From: GCA-003244245 sp052390115 | Lineage (GTDB): Bacteria; Actinomycetota; Actinomycetes; Mycobacteriales; Pseudonocardiaceae | Assembly (NCBI GenBank): GCA_052390115.1 | Contig: JBQTHE010000050.1 | Span: forward strand, 1 to 58,439 | Direction of reading: 5' to 3' | DNA: 58,439 nt | In this document: positions 44,680 to 52,239 of the stretch, one piece after another | Numbering within the stretch: position 1 is the first letter of the stretch | Layout of the letters: each line of letters opens with the position of its first letter | The notes under the pieces: generated by a model | What the model was told of the DNA's origin: nothing | The model's database searches: none | Seen by the model: the letters and a program-made list of their open reading frames with translations, nothing else | Program-made: the position numbers and the translations under genes

Positions 44680-46692
44680 TCAGGGCACGAGCAGGTCCCC
44701 GATCGGCCGGGCCACCCGGGGATCGGCCAGGTACTCCTCGATGTCGTGCGCGCGGTCCTTGGCGTTGTCGGTCAGCACGTCGCGGACCCCCGCACCCCAC
44801 GTCGGCCGCAACGGGCAACCGATGGCCACCGCGTCGGGAGCGCACCAGGCGTTGACCCAACCCCGGACCCGATCGGGCTGCCGCGGTCCGCCGGTGAGCA
44901 GGCGCTTGTGCACACCATCCATGCCGAGCGGGCTGCCCGCGGTAACCAGCAGGGGGATCTCGACGCCCGCCGGAAGCCTCGTGATCAGGTCCAGGGCGAC
45001 CACCGTGCCGAGGCTGTGGCTGACCAGCACGACCGGCCCGGCAGCCGGGAAGGTGTCCAGCACCGCGGCGAGCACGGTGTCGCGAATCCGGCCCTGATCG
45101 AGGTAGGCGGCCACGTCGCGGAATGCGGTCGCGATGAAGACGTCGTCGAGTCCGCTGCGGTTGGCGAGCCACGACAGATGCGGCTGCAGGCGCCCGACGA
45201 GACTGTCGACGAACCCCTCCTGCGGGACCTGGTGGTCCGCGGCGGGCATCCCAGCGCGTTCGGCCGCGTCCTGGATGAGCGACTCATACACCGTTCGGGC
45301 CGAGGCGGTCTCGGGCGCATAGGCCTCAGCAACCGTGAGGCCGGGGCCGTCGACGGCGACGGACCGGGTGGCGACAAGCTCGCGGCCATCGACCGCCCCG
45401 GCCAGCACGTCACCGTAGAAGGGGAACCACACCTCGGCGGCGTCGACCGGCGGCAGTCCGGCGGCGGCGAGACCACGCGCCAGCCCACCGGCCCAGGCGG
45501 CGCGCAGCGCCTGCGGATCCTTGCCCTGCTGCCGGCGGCCGTGCAGGAACACCACGTGCCGAGGCCCGCCGCCCGGCGTTCGCCGAGCGGCGATCCCGCG
45601 CCGGGACGCCGCCTCGCGCCCTGCCGCAGCCAGCACCGCAGCCGGCCGGGCCGGCACTGCGGACGCGGCCTCGACGGGGACCGCTTGCTGACCCAGCTCG
45701 CTGTCCAGCACGGCTCGCTGCGCCGCCGGCAGGTCGAGCTCGGCGAGGTGCCGCAGCAGCACGCTCACCCGGGCGCCTTCGTTGGCGATCCAATGCACCG
45801 CCGCGTCACCGTCCTGCGGTCGCCAGCGGGCGCCGTCGGTTCTCAGCCAGTTGCCGCCTGCGTCGGTGCTCGGCACCCCCGAGTGATGCAGGGCCACGAC
45901 TTCCCACTGATCGTTGAACACCGGGGAGCCCGAGTTGCCCGGCAGCGTGTCCGCCTTGTAGTGCAGGAAGTCGTCGATCTGGTTGAGCAGGGCGTTGTCC
46001 CGGATCGCGATCTCCTTCGGCCGCCCGTTCGGGTGCCCGATGACGTTGACCGGCTCCCCGGTGACGATCTTTCCCTGCACGGCGAGCAGGTGGTTCCAGC
46101 CGAACTCGTCGCCGGCCCGCCGGCCGTCCGGGCCCGGCCGCAGCGCCACCAGCGTCACGTCGAGGTGCTCGTCGGTGAGGTACAGCGCGCCGGGGTCGAG
46201 GTCGAAACGGACGAATGGCTTCGGGGCGCCGTCGCGGTCGACCTCGCAGTCGAACTCGGCGAACCCGGCAGCGGCGGTCGTGGAATCGGGCAGGACGTGG
46301 TTGTTCGTCATGAGCAACCGCGGCCCGACGAGGAAACCGGTGCCGAACCCGACGGTCCGCCCGCCCTGCTGCAGGGAGATCCGCGCGACGGTGCGAGCGA
46401 CCCGCTCACCACGCGGCAGGAAGTTCACGCTCTGCAGCTCGCTGGTGAGACCGAGGATCCGCTCGAGCACCCCCGCCCGGGACACCGGCTCGCCCTCGGG
46501 CAGAGCCGCCGTCAACGCCTCGACGGCGATCTCGCCACTGTTGAGCAGACGCCGTGTGCGGGCCTCGATCTGGTCGGCGCTGTCCACCACCGGGGTTCCG
46601 GTGGCCTCCTGCTGGCGTCGGATGTCCGCGCGCTTGTCGGCCGAGGCCCGGTACCGCTCGGATGCCTTGTCCTGCTGCTGCCTGAGGTCCAT
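44680..46692 (-). CDS. Fusion of trypsin-like serine protease and alpha/beta hydrolase
   Basis: 670 residues from ATG 46692. Residues 1-100 are helical and charged (MDLRQQQDKASERYRA), an effector-associated-like region. Residues 100-290 form a V8/trypsin-type protease with His132 (TNNHVLP), Asp178 (EHLDVTLVAL) and Ser254 (PGNSGSPVF). Residues 375-660 form an alpha/beta hydrolase with FLHGRRQQGKD and nucleophile elbow VSHSLG (Ser560). No signal peptide. Proteins that join a trypsin fold to other effectors occur in bacterial conflict systems; the joint role here is unknown. Operator copy D lies 38-51 bases upstream. Confidence 0.82.
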   Translation of the reverse strand: MDLRQQQDKASERYRASADKRADIRRQQEATGTPVVDSADQIEARTRRLLNSGEIAVEALTAALPEGEPVSRAGVLERILGLTSELQSVNFLPRGERVARTVARISLQQGGRTVGFGTGFLVGPRLLMTNNHVLPDSTTAAAGFAEFDCEVDRDGAPKPFVRFDLDPGALYLTDEHLDVTLVALRPGPDGRRAGDEFGWNHLLAVQGKIVTGEPVNVIGHPNGRPKEIAIRDNALLNQIDDFLHYKADTLPGNSGSPVFNDQWEVVALHHSGVPSTDAGGNWLRTDGARWRPQDGDAAVHWIANEGARVSVLLRHLAELDLPAAQRAVLDSELGQQAVPVEAASAVPARPAAVLAAAGREAASRRGIAARRTPGGGPRHVVFLHGRRQQGKDPQALRAAWAGGLARGLAAAGLPPVDAAEVWFPFYGDVLAGAVDGRELVATRSVAVDGPGLTVAEAYAPETASARTVYESLIQDAAERAGMPAADHQVPQEGFVDSLVGRLQPHLSWLANRSGLDDVFIATAFRDVAAYLDQGRIRDTVLAAVLDTFPAAGPVVLVSHSLGTVVALDLITRLPAGVEIPLLVTAGSPLGMDGVHKRLLTGGPRQPDRVRGWVNAWCAPDAVAIGCPLRPTWGAGVRDVLTDNAKDRAHDIEEYLADPRVARPIGDLLVP

Positions 46693-46729
46693 CCGATGAT
46701 GGTGACGACGCCGAGCGGCAGCGGGCTTC

Positions 46730-46743
46730 GGGGAGGTCCCTAC
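46730..46743 (-). promoter_or_regulatory. Operator copy D (GGGANNTCCC palindrome)
   Basis: Minus strand GTAGGGACCTCCCC, 38-51 bases before the start of the trypsin/hydrolase gene. It differs from copies A and B at one base in the two-base centre. Confidence 0.65.
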
Positions 46744-46750
46744 AATCCTG

Positions 46751-48451
46751 CTACCCCAGCACCCCAGCGAACCGCAGCAGGTCGTTGATGGTCCGGACCT
46801 GCCCGCCGTCGGCGAACAGCACCCCCTGGCTCGGGTCCCACGGATCGGATTGGCTCAGGTACGACGTGGCGTCGTTGCGGATCTGGCCGATGATCGTCTC
46901 GCAGACGATGCGGCTGCCGACCTCGCCGAGGGTGGCACCCTGCTCCTTCACCTCCGCCTCCTTGAGGACGTAGAACCACAGTGGCGTGTCGTCCAGGAAT
47001 CCGCCGTCGGCGAGCGCGTCGTTCACCAGTTGGTTGTCGTCGCCGCCGAGTAGCTCGGCCGTTGTCAGCGGGGCCACGCCGAGGGCGTCGGCCACGGCCT
47101 GACCGGTCGGGATAGCCAGCCGGTAGCCGCGCAACAGGTTCCGCACCGCGAGGCGTTTGATGATGCTGCGGATCCGCCGGGCGAGGTGCGGGTCGTTGCC
47201 CTCGTTCAGCAGCGTCTTCAGTGGTGGCGCGAGCCGGGTGTCGATTTTGCGGGCGAACCGGTCGGGAAAGGCAGGGGCGCGCTCGACGAACCGGTCCCAC
47301 TCGATGGGCCAGTTGCCCGGCAGCGAGAGGAGCCCCGCGAGCGGCTTCGGGAAGCCGTTCCCAGTGAACTCGAACAGCTGCTCGAAGGTCGCCCGATCCT
47401 CGATGTTGCCGGGCCGGCCGAAGTTGCGGTTGTGGTCGTAGGTCGCCCGTACCATGCTGTGGCCGAACCGGAACCCCGCCACTGAGAACTCCAGCGGCAT
47501 GTAGACGGTGCCGTTCCGCGGCGTGAACACCGGGTTCGCGCTGGCCAGCACGTCGTTTGCGATGCCGGCCTTGGCGACGGTCTGCAGGAAGTCGTGCACC
47601 ACCAGCCACTGGTAGTGCCAGCGGACCAGGTCCCGAGCCCGGGCGAACCTGGCCTGCGCCGTCGTCAGCTCCGGCTGGTTCGCCACCACCCAGTCGACGA
47701 CGGCGTTGTGGAAGCGCAGGAAGGCCACGTGGAGCTGGGCGACGATCAGGTTCTCGTCGTTGCGGCCGTCGCCGATCCGCGCCTGCACCCCGCCTGCGAC
47801 GCGTGGGAGGTCGCGCTCGACATCCGTTTCTGGGGGAATCGTGTTCCCGACGTTCGCTATCTTCCCCAGTTGGAACTGGATCTTGTCGGTTCCCGTATAG
47901 GGGACCGATTCCGCGGTCTCCGGGGCGAAGGGCCCGTCGCCATAGAGCGAGTCGAGGTTGAGCGACGGCTCGCGCAAGTTGCGCAGTACCTGCAGGACCA
48001 CGCTCGGCGTGAGCGGTGCGAGATCTTTGTCCGTGATGCTCACGGTGGTGTCGCGGTCGGTGTTGGCCGTGAGGTCGTGGTCGATGAACTGACCCCAGTA
48101 GGTGTAGACCGGCGGGATGGTCGTCGAGTCCGTCGCCGGGTCGTCCGGCAGCGGGCCGTCCACCATCGCCGAACCCAGCGCCTTGAGGGCGACGACGATC
48201 GTGCTCGCCGGCTCCACCGGCAGGTGCCCCTCCGGGTAGGCGTCCTCGAGGTCGATGAACAGGTAGCCGAACGGCGTCGTGTTCGCGTCCGACACGGTGG
48301 TGACGGCATCGTTGCGCACCACGTCGGGCAGCCGGCTGACGCTCTCCAGCGCGTCAGCGGCCGGCTCGGCCTTGTAGAGGTCCTCGGCCAGGGCGTGGCC
48401 ACCGTGGCGCAGATCGGACAGCACCCGCGTGAGCTTCGGTTCGTCGGCCAT
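46751..48451 (-). CDS. Animal-type heme peroxidase
   Basis: 566 residues from ATG 48451 with AGGAGT at ideal spacing; GTG 48457 is an alternative. Peroxidase-cyclooxygenase superfamily features: distal histidine in WGQFIDHDLT (about residue 125), RNDENLIVAQLHVAFLRFHN, and proximal histidine in RFGHSMVR (about residue 331). No signal peptide is visible, so it is probably cytosolic or non-classically exported. Likely chemistry is H2O2-dependent oxidation or fatty-acid oxygenation. Operator copy C lies 63-76 bases upstream. Confidence 0.88.
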   Translation of the reverse strand: MADEPKLTRVLSDLRHGGHALAEDLYKAEPAADALESVSRLPDVVRNDAVTTVSDANTTPFGYLFIDLEDAYPEGHLPVEPASTIVVALKALGSAMVDGPLPDDPATDSTTIPPVYTYWGQFIDHDLTANTDRDTTVSITDKDLAPLTPSVVLQVLRNLREPSLNLDSLYGDGPFAPETAESVPYTGTDKIQFQLGKIANVGNTIPPETDVERDLPRVAGGVQARIGDGRNDENLIVAQLHVAFLRFHNAVVDWVVANQPELTTAQARFARARDLVRWHYQWLVVHDFLQTVAKAGIANDVLASANPVFTPRNGTVYMPLEFSVAGFRFGHSMVRATYDHNRNFGRPGNIEDRATFEQLFEFTGNGFPKPLAGLLSLPGNWPIEWDRFVERAPAFPDRFARKIDTRLAPPLKTLLNEGNDPHLARRIRSIIKRLAVRNLLRGYRLAIPTGQAVADALGVAPLTTAELLGGDDNQLVNDALADGGFLDDTPLWFYVLKEAEVKEQGATLGEVGSRIVCETIIGQIRNDATSYLSQSDPWDPSQGVLFADGGQVRTINDLLRFAGVLG

Positions 48452-48513
48452 CGCCACTCCTACTACAGGATCCGGTGGGTGCAGCGTGTCGCGGTGCCCA
48501 CCCGATGGGTAGG

Positions 48514-48527
48514 GGGGAACTCCCTAC
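48514..48527 (-). promoter_or_regulatory. Operator copy C (GGGANNTCCC palindrome)
   Basis: Minus strand GTAGGGAGTTCCCC, 63-76 bases before the heme peroxidase start. A CGCTGCA word occurs downstream of it, as near copies A and B. Confidence 0.7.
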
Positions 48528-48532
48528 GGCTG

Positions 48533-49135
48533 TCACAGGACGCTGTGCAGGTGCGCGGCGAGCCGCAGCGACAGCGCGGACAATGTGAGCGCCGGGTTGG
48601 CGGCCGGGATGAACGGCACCACGGAGTTGTCGGCGACGTAAAGGTTGTCAAGGCCCTCGTAGTCCGGACCGGTCAGGTGGTTGGTACGCAGCCGTTCCTG
48701 CTGCCCGACGCCCTCCTCGGTGCGGAGGTTGTCGTAGCCCAGCAACGGCCTCGGCGGTGCAGGCGGGAACTGCACCGTCGCGCCGTCGAGATGATGGTCC
48801 CCCGTCGTGGGCAGCTGCAGGTTGGCCCCGTTCATCCAGAACGCGCCGTCGAGGAACAGCTTCATCTCCAGCTGCGCCGGATACCGGTCGCGTTCGAGCT
48901 CGAACACCCACGCACCGTCGCGGTAGGTGCCGTAGACATCCCGGTCCCACCCGTCGACGGCGTTGCGAACGGTCACCCGGTGGTTGGGGCGCAGGCCAAC
49001 GGTGTGGAAGAAGATCCGGAAGACATCCACCTGCGGCAGGGCAAGGGCGACCACCGCCTCGGGCGCCGCCCGCCGCTGCGGCGATGCGGCCTGCTCGGGC
49101 GAGAACGAGCCGCTGTGGTACGGGATGTACACCAT
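48533..49135 (-). CDS. Short protein with only the carboxyl-terminal end of a GMC oxidoreductase
   Basis: 200 residues from ATG 49135, chosen because GGGAG lies 8 bases upstream; ATG 49150 in the same frame has no site. The last 50 residues read LRTNHLTG, LDNLYVADNSVVPFIPAANP and ALTLSALSLRLAAHL, the FAD-proximal end of GMC oxidoreductases. The FAD-binding GxGxxG region and most of the fold are missing. The front (DVYGTYRDGAWVFELERDRY, MKLFLDGAFWMNG) looks like a beta-sandwich, carbohydrate-binding-like insertion. It could be a deletion derivative of a larger GMC enzyme or a subunit. Third gene of its unit. Confidence 0.65.
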   Translation of the reverse strand: MVYIPYHSGSFSPEQAASPQRRAAPEAVVALALPQVDVFRIFFHTVGLRPNHRVTVRNAVDGWDRDVYGTYRDGAWVFELERDRYPAQLEMKLFLDGAFWMNGANLQLPTTGDHHLDGATVQFPPAPPRPLLGYDNLRTEEGVGQQERLRTNHLTGPDYEGLDNLYVADNSVVPFIPAANPALTLSALSLRLAAHLHSVL

Positions 49136-49193
49136 GACCGACGCTCCCATCAGGCTCGACGGCGCCGGACCCGCCGGTGCCGTGGCCAGTAGT

Positions 49194-50264
49194 TCAGCGG
49201 GTTCTCCCGGCCGCCGCGATCAGGTCGTCGATCGCCGGCAGTTCCGCGGCCAGCTCCACGGCCGAGGCTCCGGCGCACCGCCGCGGCGCGACCTCGCTGC
49301 GCCCGAACCGGTGCGCCAACCCCACCACGTGCACCCGGATCGACTCCGCGATCTGCGACGGCGAGGTGATCGGACGACCGTTGATCCGGATGTCGCTGAC
49401 GGTGAACCCCCGGTCGGCGGTGACCTCGTAGACGGCCCGCAGCGCATGCCCGGGCTCGCCGCGGGTGATCCGCCAGAACTCGGCCGGATCGGACCCGTCG
49501 GGGGTCTCCCAGCCCGAGGTTTGCAGCTCGTCGTCGAGGTAGAGCCCGAGCGGGTCGGCCAGGGTCACGTCAGCGCCGGCGCGGGCCAGCGCGTTGACGT
49601 CGCCGACAATGAGCGGGTCGCTGTTGCGGTCGATGTCGGCGCTGATCCCGCACCGGATCAGGTCATTGGGGTTGGTGAGCAGCCCGCTGCCGGAATCCCG
49701 CACTACCGTCGCCTCCGCGACCAACACGATCGCGGCGTTGAGCGTGTTGAACGTCTGCACCATGTGCATCGCCCCGGCGATGTTCCACCGGTTGCGGGGT
49801 AGGTAGGCGCCGCTGGCCGCGACCAGGTCGCGGGGCTGGACATCCGGGCTCACGTGCTCCCGGTAAACGGCCAGCAGGCGCGCCGGATCATCGCGCGCAA
49901 GCAGGTGGTAGTACTCCGGCACCTCACTGGTGAACATCGCCCGCACGAGCCGGCCGCCCACGTCCCGCGCCCCGGCCCATTCGCAGTACTCCTCCTGCTG
50001 GTCACGGTCCTCCCCCAGCTCGTAGCGGCGCGGCGCCGGGACGCGGGCCAGCTTGCGAGGGAATGCGACCCAGCGCATGACCGCCTGGGCGGCGTCGGCG
50101 TCGAGCTCCACGCCGAGCGGGTTGAAGAACTGCGGCCGGTCGGCGCCCGGCCGACCGGCTCGCTGCCGGATCAGCCGTTCCGCGATGTCCCGCGACCAGG
50201 CCTGCTGGCCGGCGTCGCTGAGGTCGTCGACCCGGCCCGGTGTGGAAAATGCCTCCAGCGCCAT
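49194..50264 (-). CDS. Protein of unknown function (356 aa)
   Basis: Second gene of a three-gene unit, 20 bases after the 537-residue gene, with AGGAG upstream of GTG 50267/ATG 50264. I do not recognise the family. Conserved-looking segments are FFNPLGVELDADAAQAVMRW, QQEEYCEWAGARD, FTSEVPEYYHLL, GAMHMVQTFNTLNAAIVLVA and ISADIDRNSDPLIVGDVNAL. There are no membrane helices or signal peptide. The many His, Glu and Tyr residues in ordered segments suggest an enzyme. It is always read with the flanking GMC-tail and 537-residue genes here. Confidence 0.7.
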   Translation of the reverse strand: MALEAFSTPGRVDDLSDAGQQAWSRDIAERLIRQRAGRPGADRPQFFNPLGVELDADAAQAVMRWVAFPRKLARVPAPRRYELGEDRDQQEEYCEWAGARDVGGRLVRAMFTSEVPEYYHLLARDDPARLLAVYREHVSPDVQPRDLVAASGAYLPRNRWNIAGAMHMVQTFNTLNAAIVLVAEATVVRDSGSGLLTNPNDLIRCGISADIDRNSDPLIVGDVNALARAGADVTLADPLGLYLDDELQTSGWETPDGSDPAEFWRITRGEPGHALRAVYEVTADRGFTVSDIRINGRPITSPSQIAESIRVHVVGLAHRFGRSEVAPRRCAGASAVELAAELPAIDDLIAAAGRTR

Positions 50265-50284
50265 CACATTCTCCTCTTACGGCC

Positions 50285-51898
50285 TTATGAGTTATGGCGG
50301 GGCCGCACGGTCGCCTGTTCGGTCATGTCCAGTGCCGGGGCGGTCGCCGGAATGCCGACCGACTGCGGCAACGTCAGGTCGAACTCCGCCAGCGGCCGCC
50401 GGCTGAACTCACGCCGCCTGGACTCGGCCAGCCGGTAGATCTCGTCGCACCCGGTGTCAGTGCCCAGCGCCCCCTGTACCCGGCCCAGGTAGCCCGAGAT
50501 CCGCTCGGTGAACGCCTCCGTCCACGCGTCCGGGCCCAGGTCCCAGTGCTCGGCGAACTCCCGCTCCGGGGTGCCGTCCGGTCCTGCCGCAGCGGCGGCG
50601 AGCAGCATCGGGACGAGGACCGCGTCGAGGTCTGTGCCGGGGTTCAGGCCTACCGTGGCCGGGACGTGGCGAAGCAGCGCGGCCCGGCGTACCGAGCCGA
50701 CCGGACTCGGGAAATCAACCATCAGCAGGCATGCCGCGAGCCGCCGTGACATCGCCCCGCGCCGGATCAGCTCCTCGGTCACGATCACGTCCTCGAACGC
50801 CCGTTCTGGCACGGTGAAGCAGAACGGCACATCGCCGGGCTCGTCCACCGAACCGCCGCGCACCCGCAGATCGTGGTGCTTGGCGAGCTCGTGGTAGCGG
50901 CGGCCGCTCATCACCAGCGGCGGCGGCGTCACCGGCAACCCGATCTCCCCGGCCAGGCAGTCGTGGTCGTAGAAGAAGCTGACCGGCAGATCGTCGAGGT
51001 CCGCCGCAGGCAGTTGCGTCCACTCCCGATGGGTGCTGACCAGGTTGGCCGTGGTGGCGTCGAGGACCTGAGCGAGGAAACGGGACGCCGCGGTGAGCAT
51101 GCCGGCCTGCATCGCCTTGTCGAACCGAGCGGTGTTCCAGCGCGCGATCAGCGGCCGGATAACGCTGAACTCGAACTCGAACGCCAGCCGGTGGCCGGTG
51201 AACAGCGGATCGCGTGCCAGCGGATCATCCGGCGCGTAGGCGGCCTCCGTGATGCGCAGCCCGGGACCGCTCCAGTGCACCCAGGGCGTCTTGAGTTCCT
51301 TCATCAGCGGGTAACCGTTGACGTGGCTGTCGAAGGGCCCCTTGCCACGGGTCGCGTCCTCCAGCGCCATGTCCGACTGGCCACACCAGAACCACATGCC
51401 CTGCTGGCGCTGGTAAAAGTGGAACGTCCGGTTGCGTGGGTCCCAGGCCAGTACCTCGTTGAGCACTGTGTCAGCCCGCGGATCGCCGCCCTGCGCAATG
51501 AGCGTGCTGATCATCAGCTCCGGGGAGCCACGCCGCGACCGCACGGTGATCAGCCGGGTGCCGCCCTTGGCGACTCCGTCCCGGAATCGGATCTGGCCGC
51601 CCTCGGAAATGGCGAAACTGCTCTGCTGCGGCAGGCCGTCCGGCGCGGCGTCATGCGTGTCAAGGGCATCTAACAGCTCGGTGAGGTTGGCTGGGAACCG
51701 ACCCGCCCGCAGCACCAAGGTCGCGAACGGGTCGCCGAGCAGCCGCTCAACCTCCTCGGTGGTCATCGTGCGGTGCCCGTCGGGCAGGCCTTCGATGTGC
51801 TGGTTGATCCGACCGGGGTCAGTGGACTGGGCCACTTTCGTGGCGTTGCGTGGTTCCTCGGCCGGCAGGGCAAGCAGCCGGGTCGGGAACGGGTGCAC
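50285..51898 (-). CDS. Protein of unknown function (537 aa)
   Basis: First gene of its unit, from GTG 51898 with AGAGGAGC upstream. I do not recognise the family. Notable segments: FHFYQRQQGMWFWCGQSDMA, RGKGPFDSHVNGYPLMKEL, TPWVHWSG, FTGHRLAFEFEFSVIRPLIA, VSFFYDHDCLAGEIGLP and MVDFPSPVGSVRRA. It is soluble and without signal peptide. The Trp/His/Cys-rich FHFYQ...HVNG core suggests a catalytic or cofactor site. A fragment of a second copy of this gene lies in front of the subtilisin gene (53673-53730). Operator copy A lies 66-79 bases upstream. Confidence 0.72.
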   Translation of the reverse strand: MHPFPTRLLALPAEEPRNATKVAQSTDPGRINQHIEGLPDGHRTMTTEEVERLLGDPFATLVLRAGRFPANLTELLDALDTHDAAPDGLPQQSSFAISEGGQIRFRDGVAKGGTRLITVRSRRGSPELMISTLIAQGGDPRADTVLNEVLAWDPRNRTFHFYQRQQGMWFWCGQSDMALEDATRGKGPFDSHVNGYPLMKELKTPWVHWSGPGLRITEAAYAPDDPLARDPLFTGHRLAFEFEFSVIRPLIARWNTARFDKAMQAGMLTAASRFLAQVLDATTANLVSTHREWTQLPAADLDDLPVSFFYDHDCLAGEIGLPVTPPPLVMSGRRYHELAKHHDLRVRGGSVDEPGDVPFCFTVPERAFEDVIVTEELIRRGAMSRRLAACLLMVDFPSPVGSVRRAALLRHVPATVGLNPGTDLDAVLVPMLLAAAAAGPDGTPEREFAEHWDLGPDAWTEAFTERISGYLGRVQGALGTDTGCDEIYRLAESRRREFSRRPLAEFDLTLPQSVGIPATAPALDMTEQATVRPRHNS

Positions 51899-51963
51899 TG
51901 TCAGCTCCTCTGCATGCGCGGTTTCGCGAATGCAGCATCGCGAGGTCGATTCGACGGCGCATC

Positions 51964-51977
51964 GGGGAAGTCCCTAC
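51964..51977 (-). promoter_or_regulatory. Operator copy A (GGGANNTCCC palindrome)
   Basis: Minus strand GTAGGGACTTCCCC, 66-79 bases before the 537-residue gene. The surrounding 70 bases (51911-51981) are nearly identical to those around copy B. Confidence 0.75.
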
Positions 51978-51998
51978 CGCCACCGCGCCGGACGCCGA

Positions 51999-52223
51999 TC
52001 AGTACGGCTGGGGTTCCGAGTTCGGGCTCGCCTTGAGCACGTTCGGCGCGTCGCCGCGCCGAACCCGCGTGTCGACGTCATCAGGGCACTCGGCGAACAC
52101 GACCTCGGTGCCGTCGTCGAGGGGGATGGCGTCGTAATCCTCGCGCGTGCAGCCGAGTGCCGCGAGCTCGTCCGCCAGCTTCTCGGGCGCGGCCGCCGTC
52201 GAGACGCTGAGCAGCCAACGCAT
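51999..52223 (-). CDS. Small protein following the subtilisin gene, candidate inhibitor
   Basis: 74 residues from ATG 52223 behind AGGAGGGG, 16 bases after the subtilisin stop. The sequence MRWLLSVSTAAAPEKLADEL, TEVVFAECPDDVDTRV and VLKASPNSEPQPY has a beta-alpha start like subtilisin propeptide inhibitors (I9) but no clear match. Tight coupling to the protease suggests an inhibitor, chaperone or substrate. Not recognised with certainty. Confidence 0.6.
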   Translation of the reverse strand: MRWLLSVSTAAAPEKLADELAALGCTREDYDAIPLDDGTEVVFAECPDDVDTRVRRGDAPNVLKASPNSEPQPY

Positions 52224-52239
52224 GGCCCCTCCTGAGAAC

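Noticed and set aside
44533..46788. 751-codon plus-strand frame opposite the trypsin/hydrolase gene
   Set aside because: No recognisable motifs; the minus-strand frame has two intact catalytic domains and a matching operator.
47594..49192. 532-codon plus-strand frame opposite the heme peroxidase and GMC-tail genes
   Set aside because: Composition of an antisense shadow; spans two real genes and their gap.
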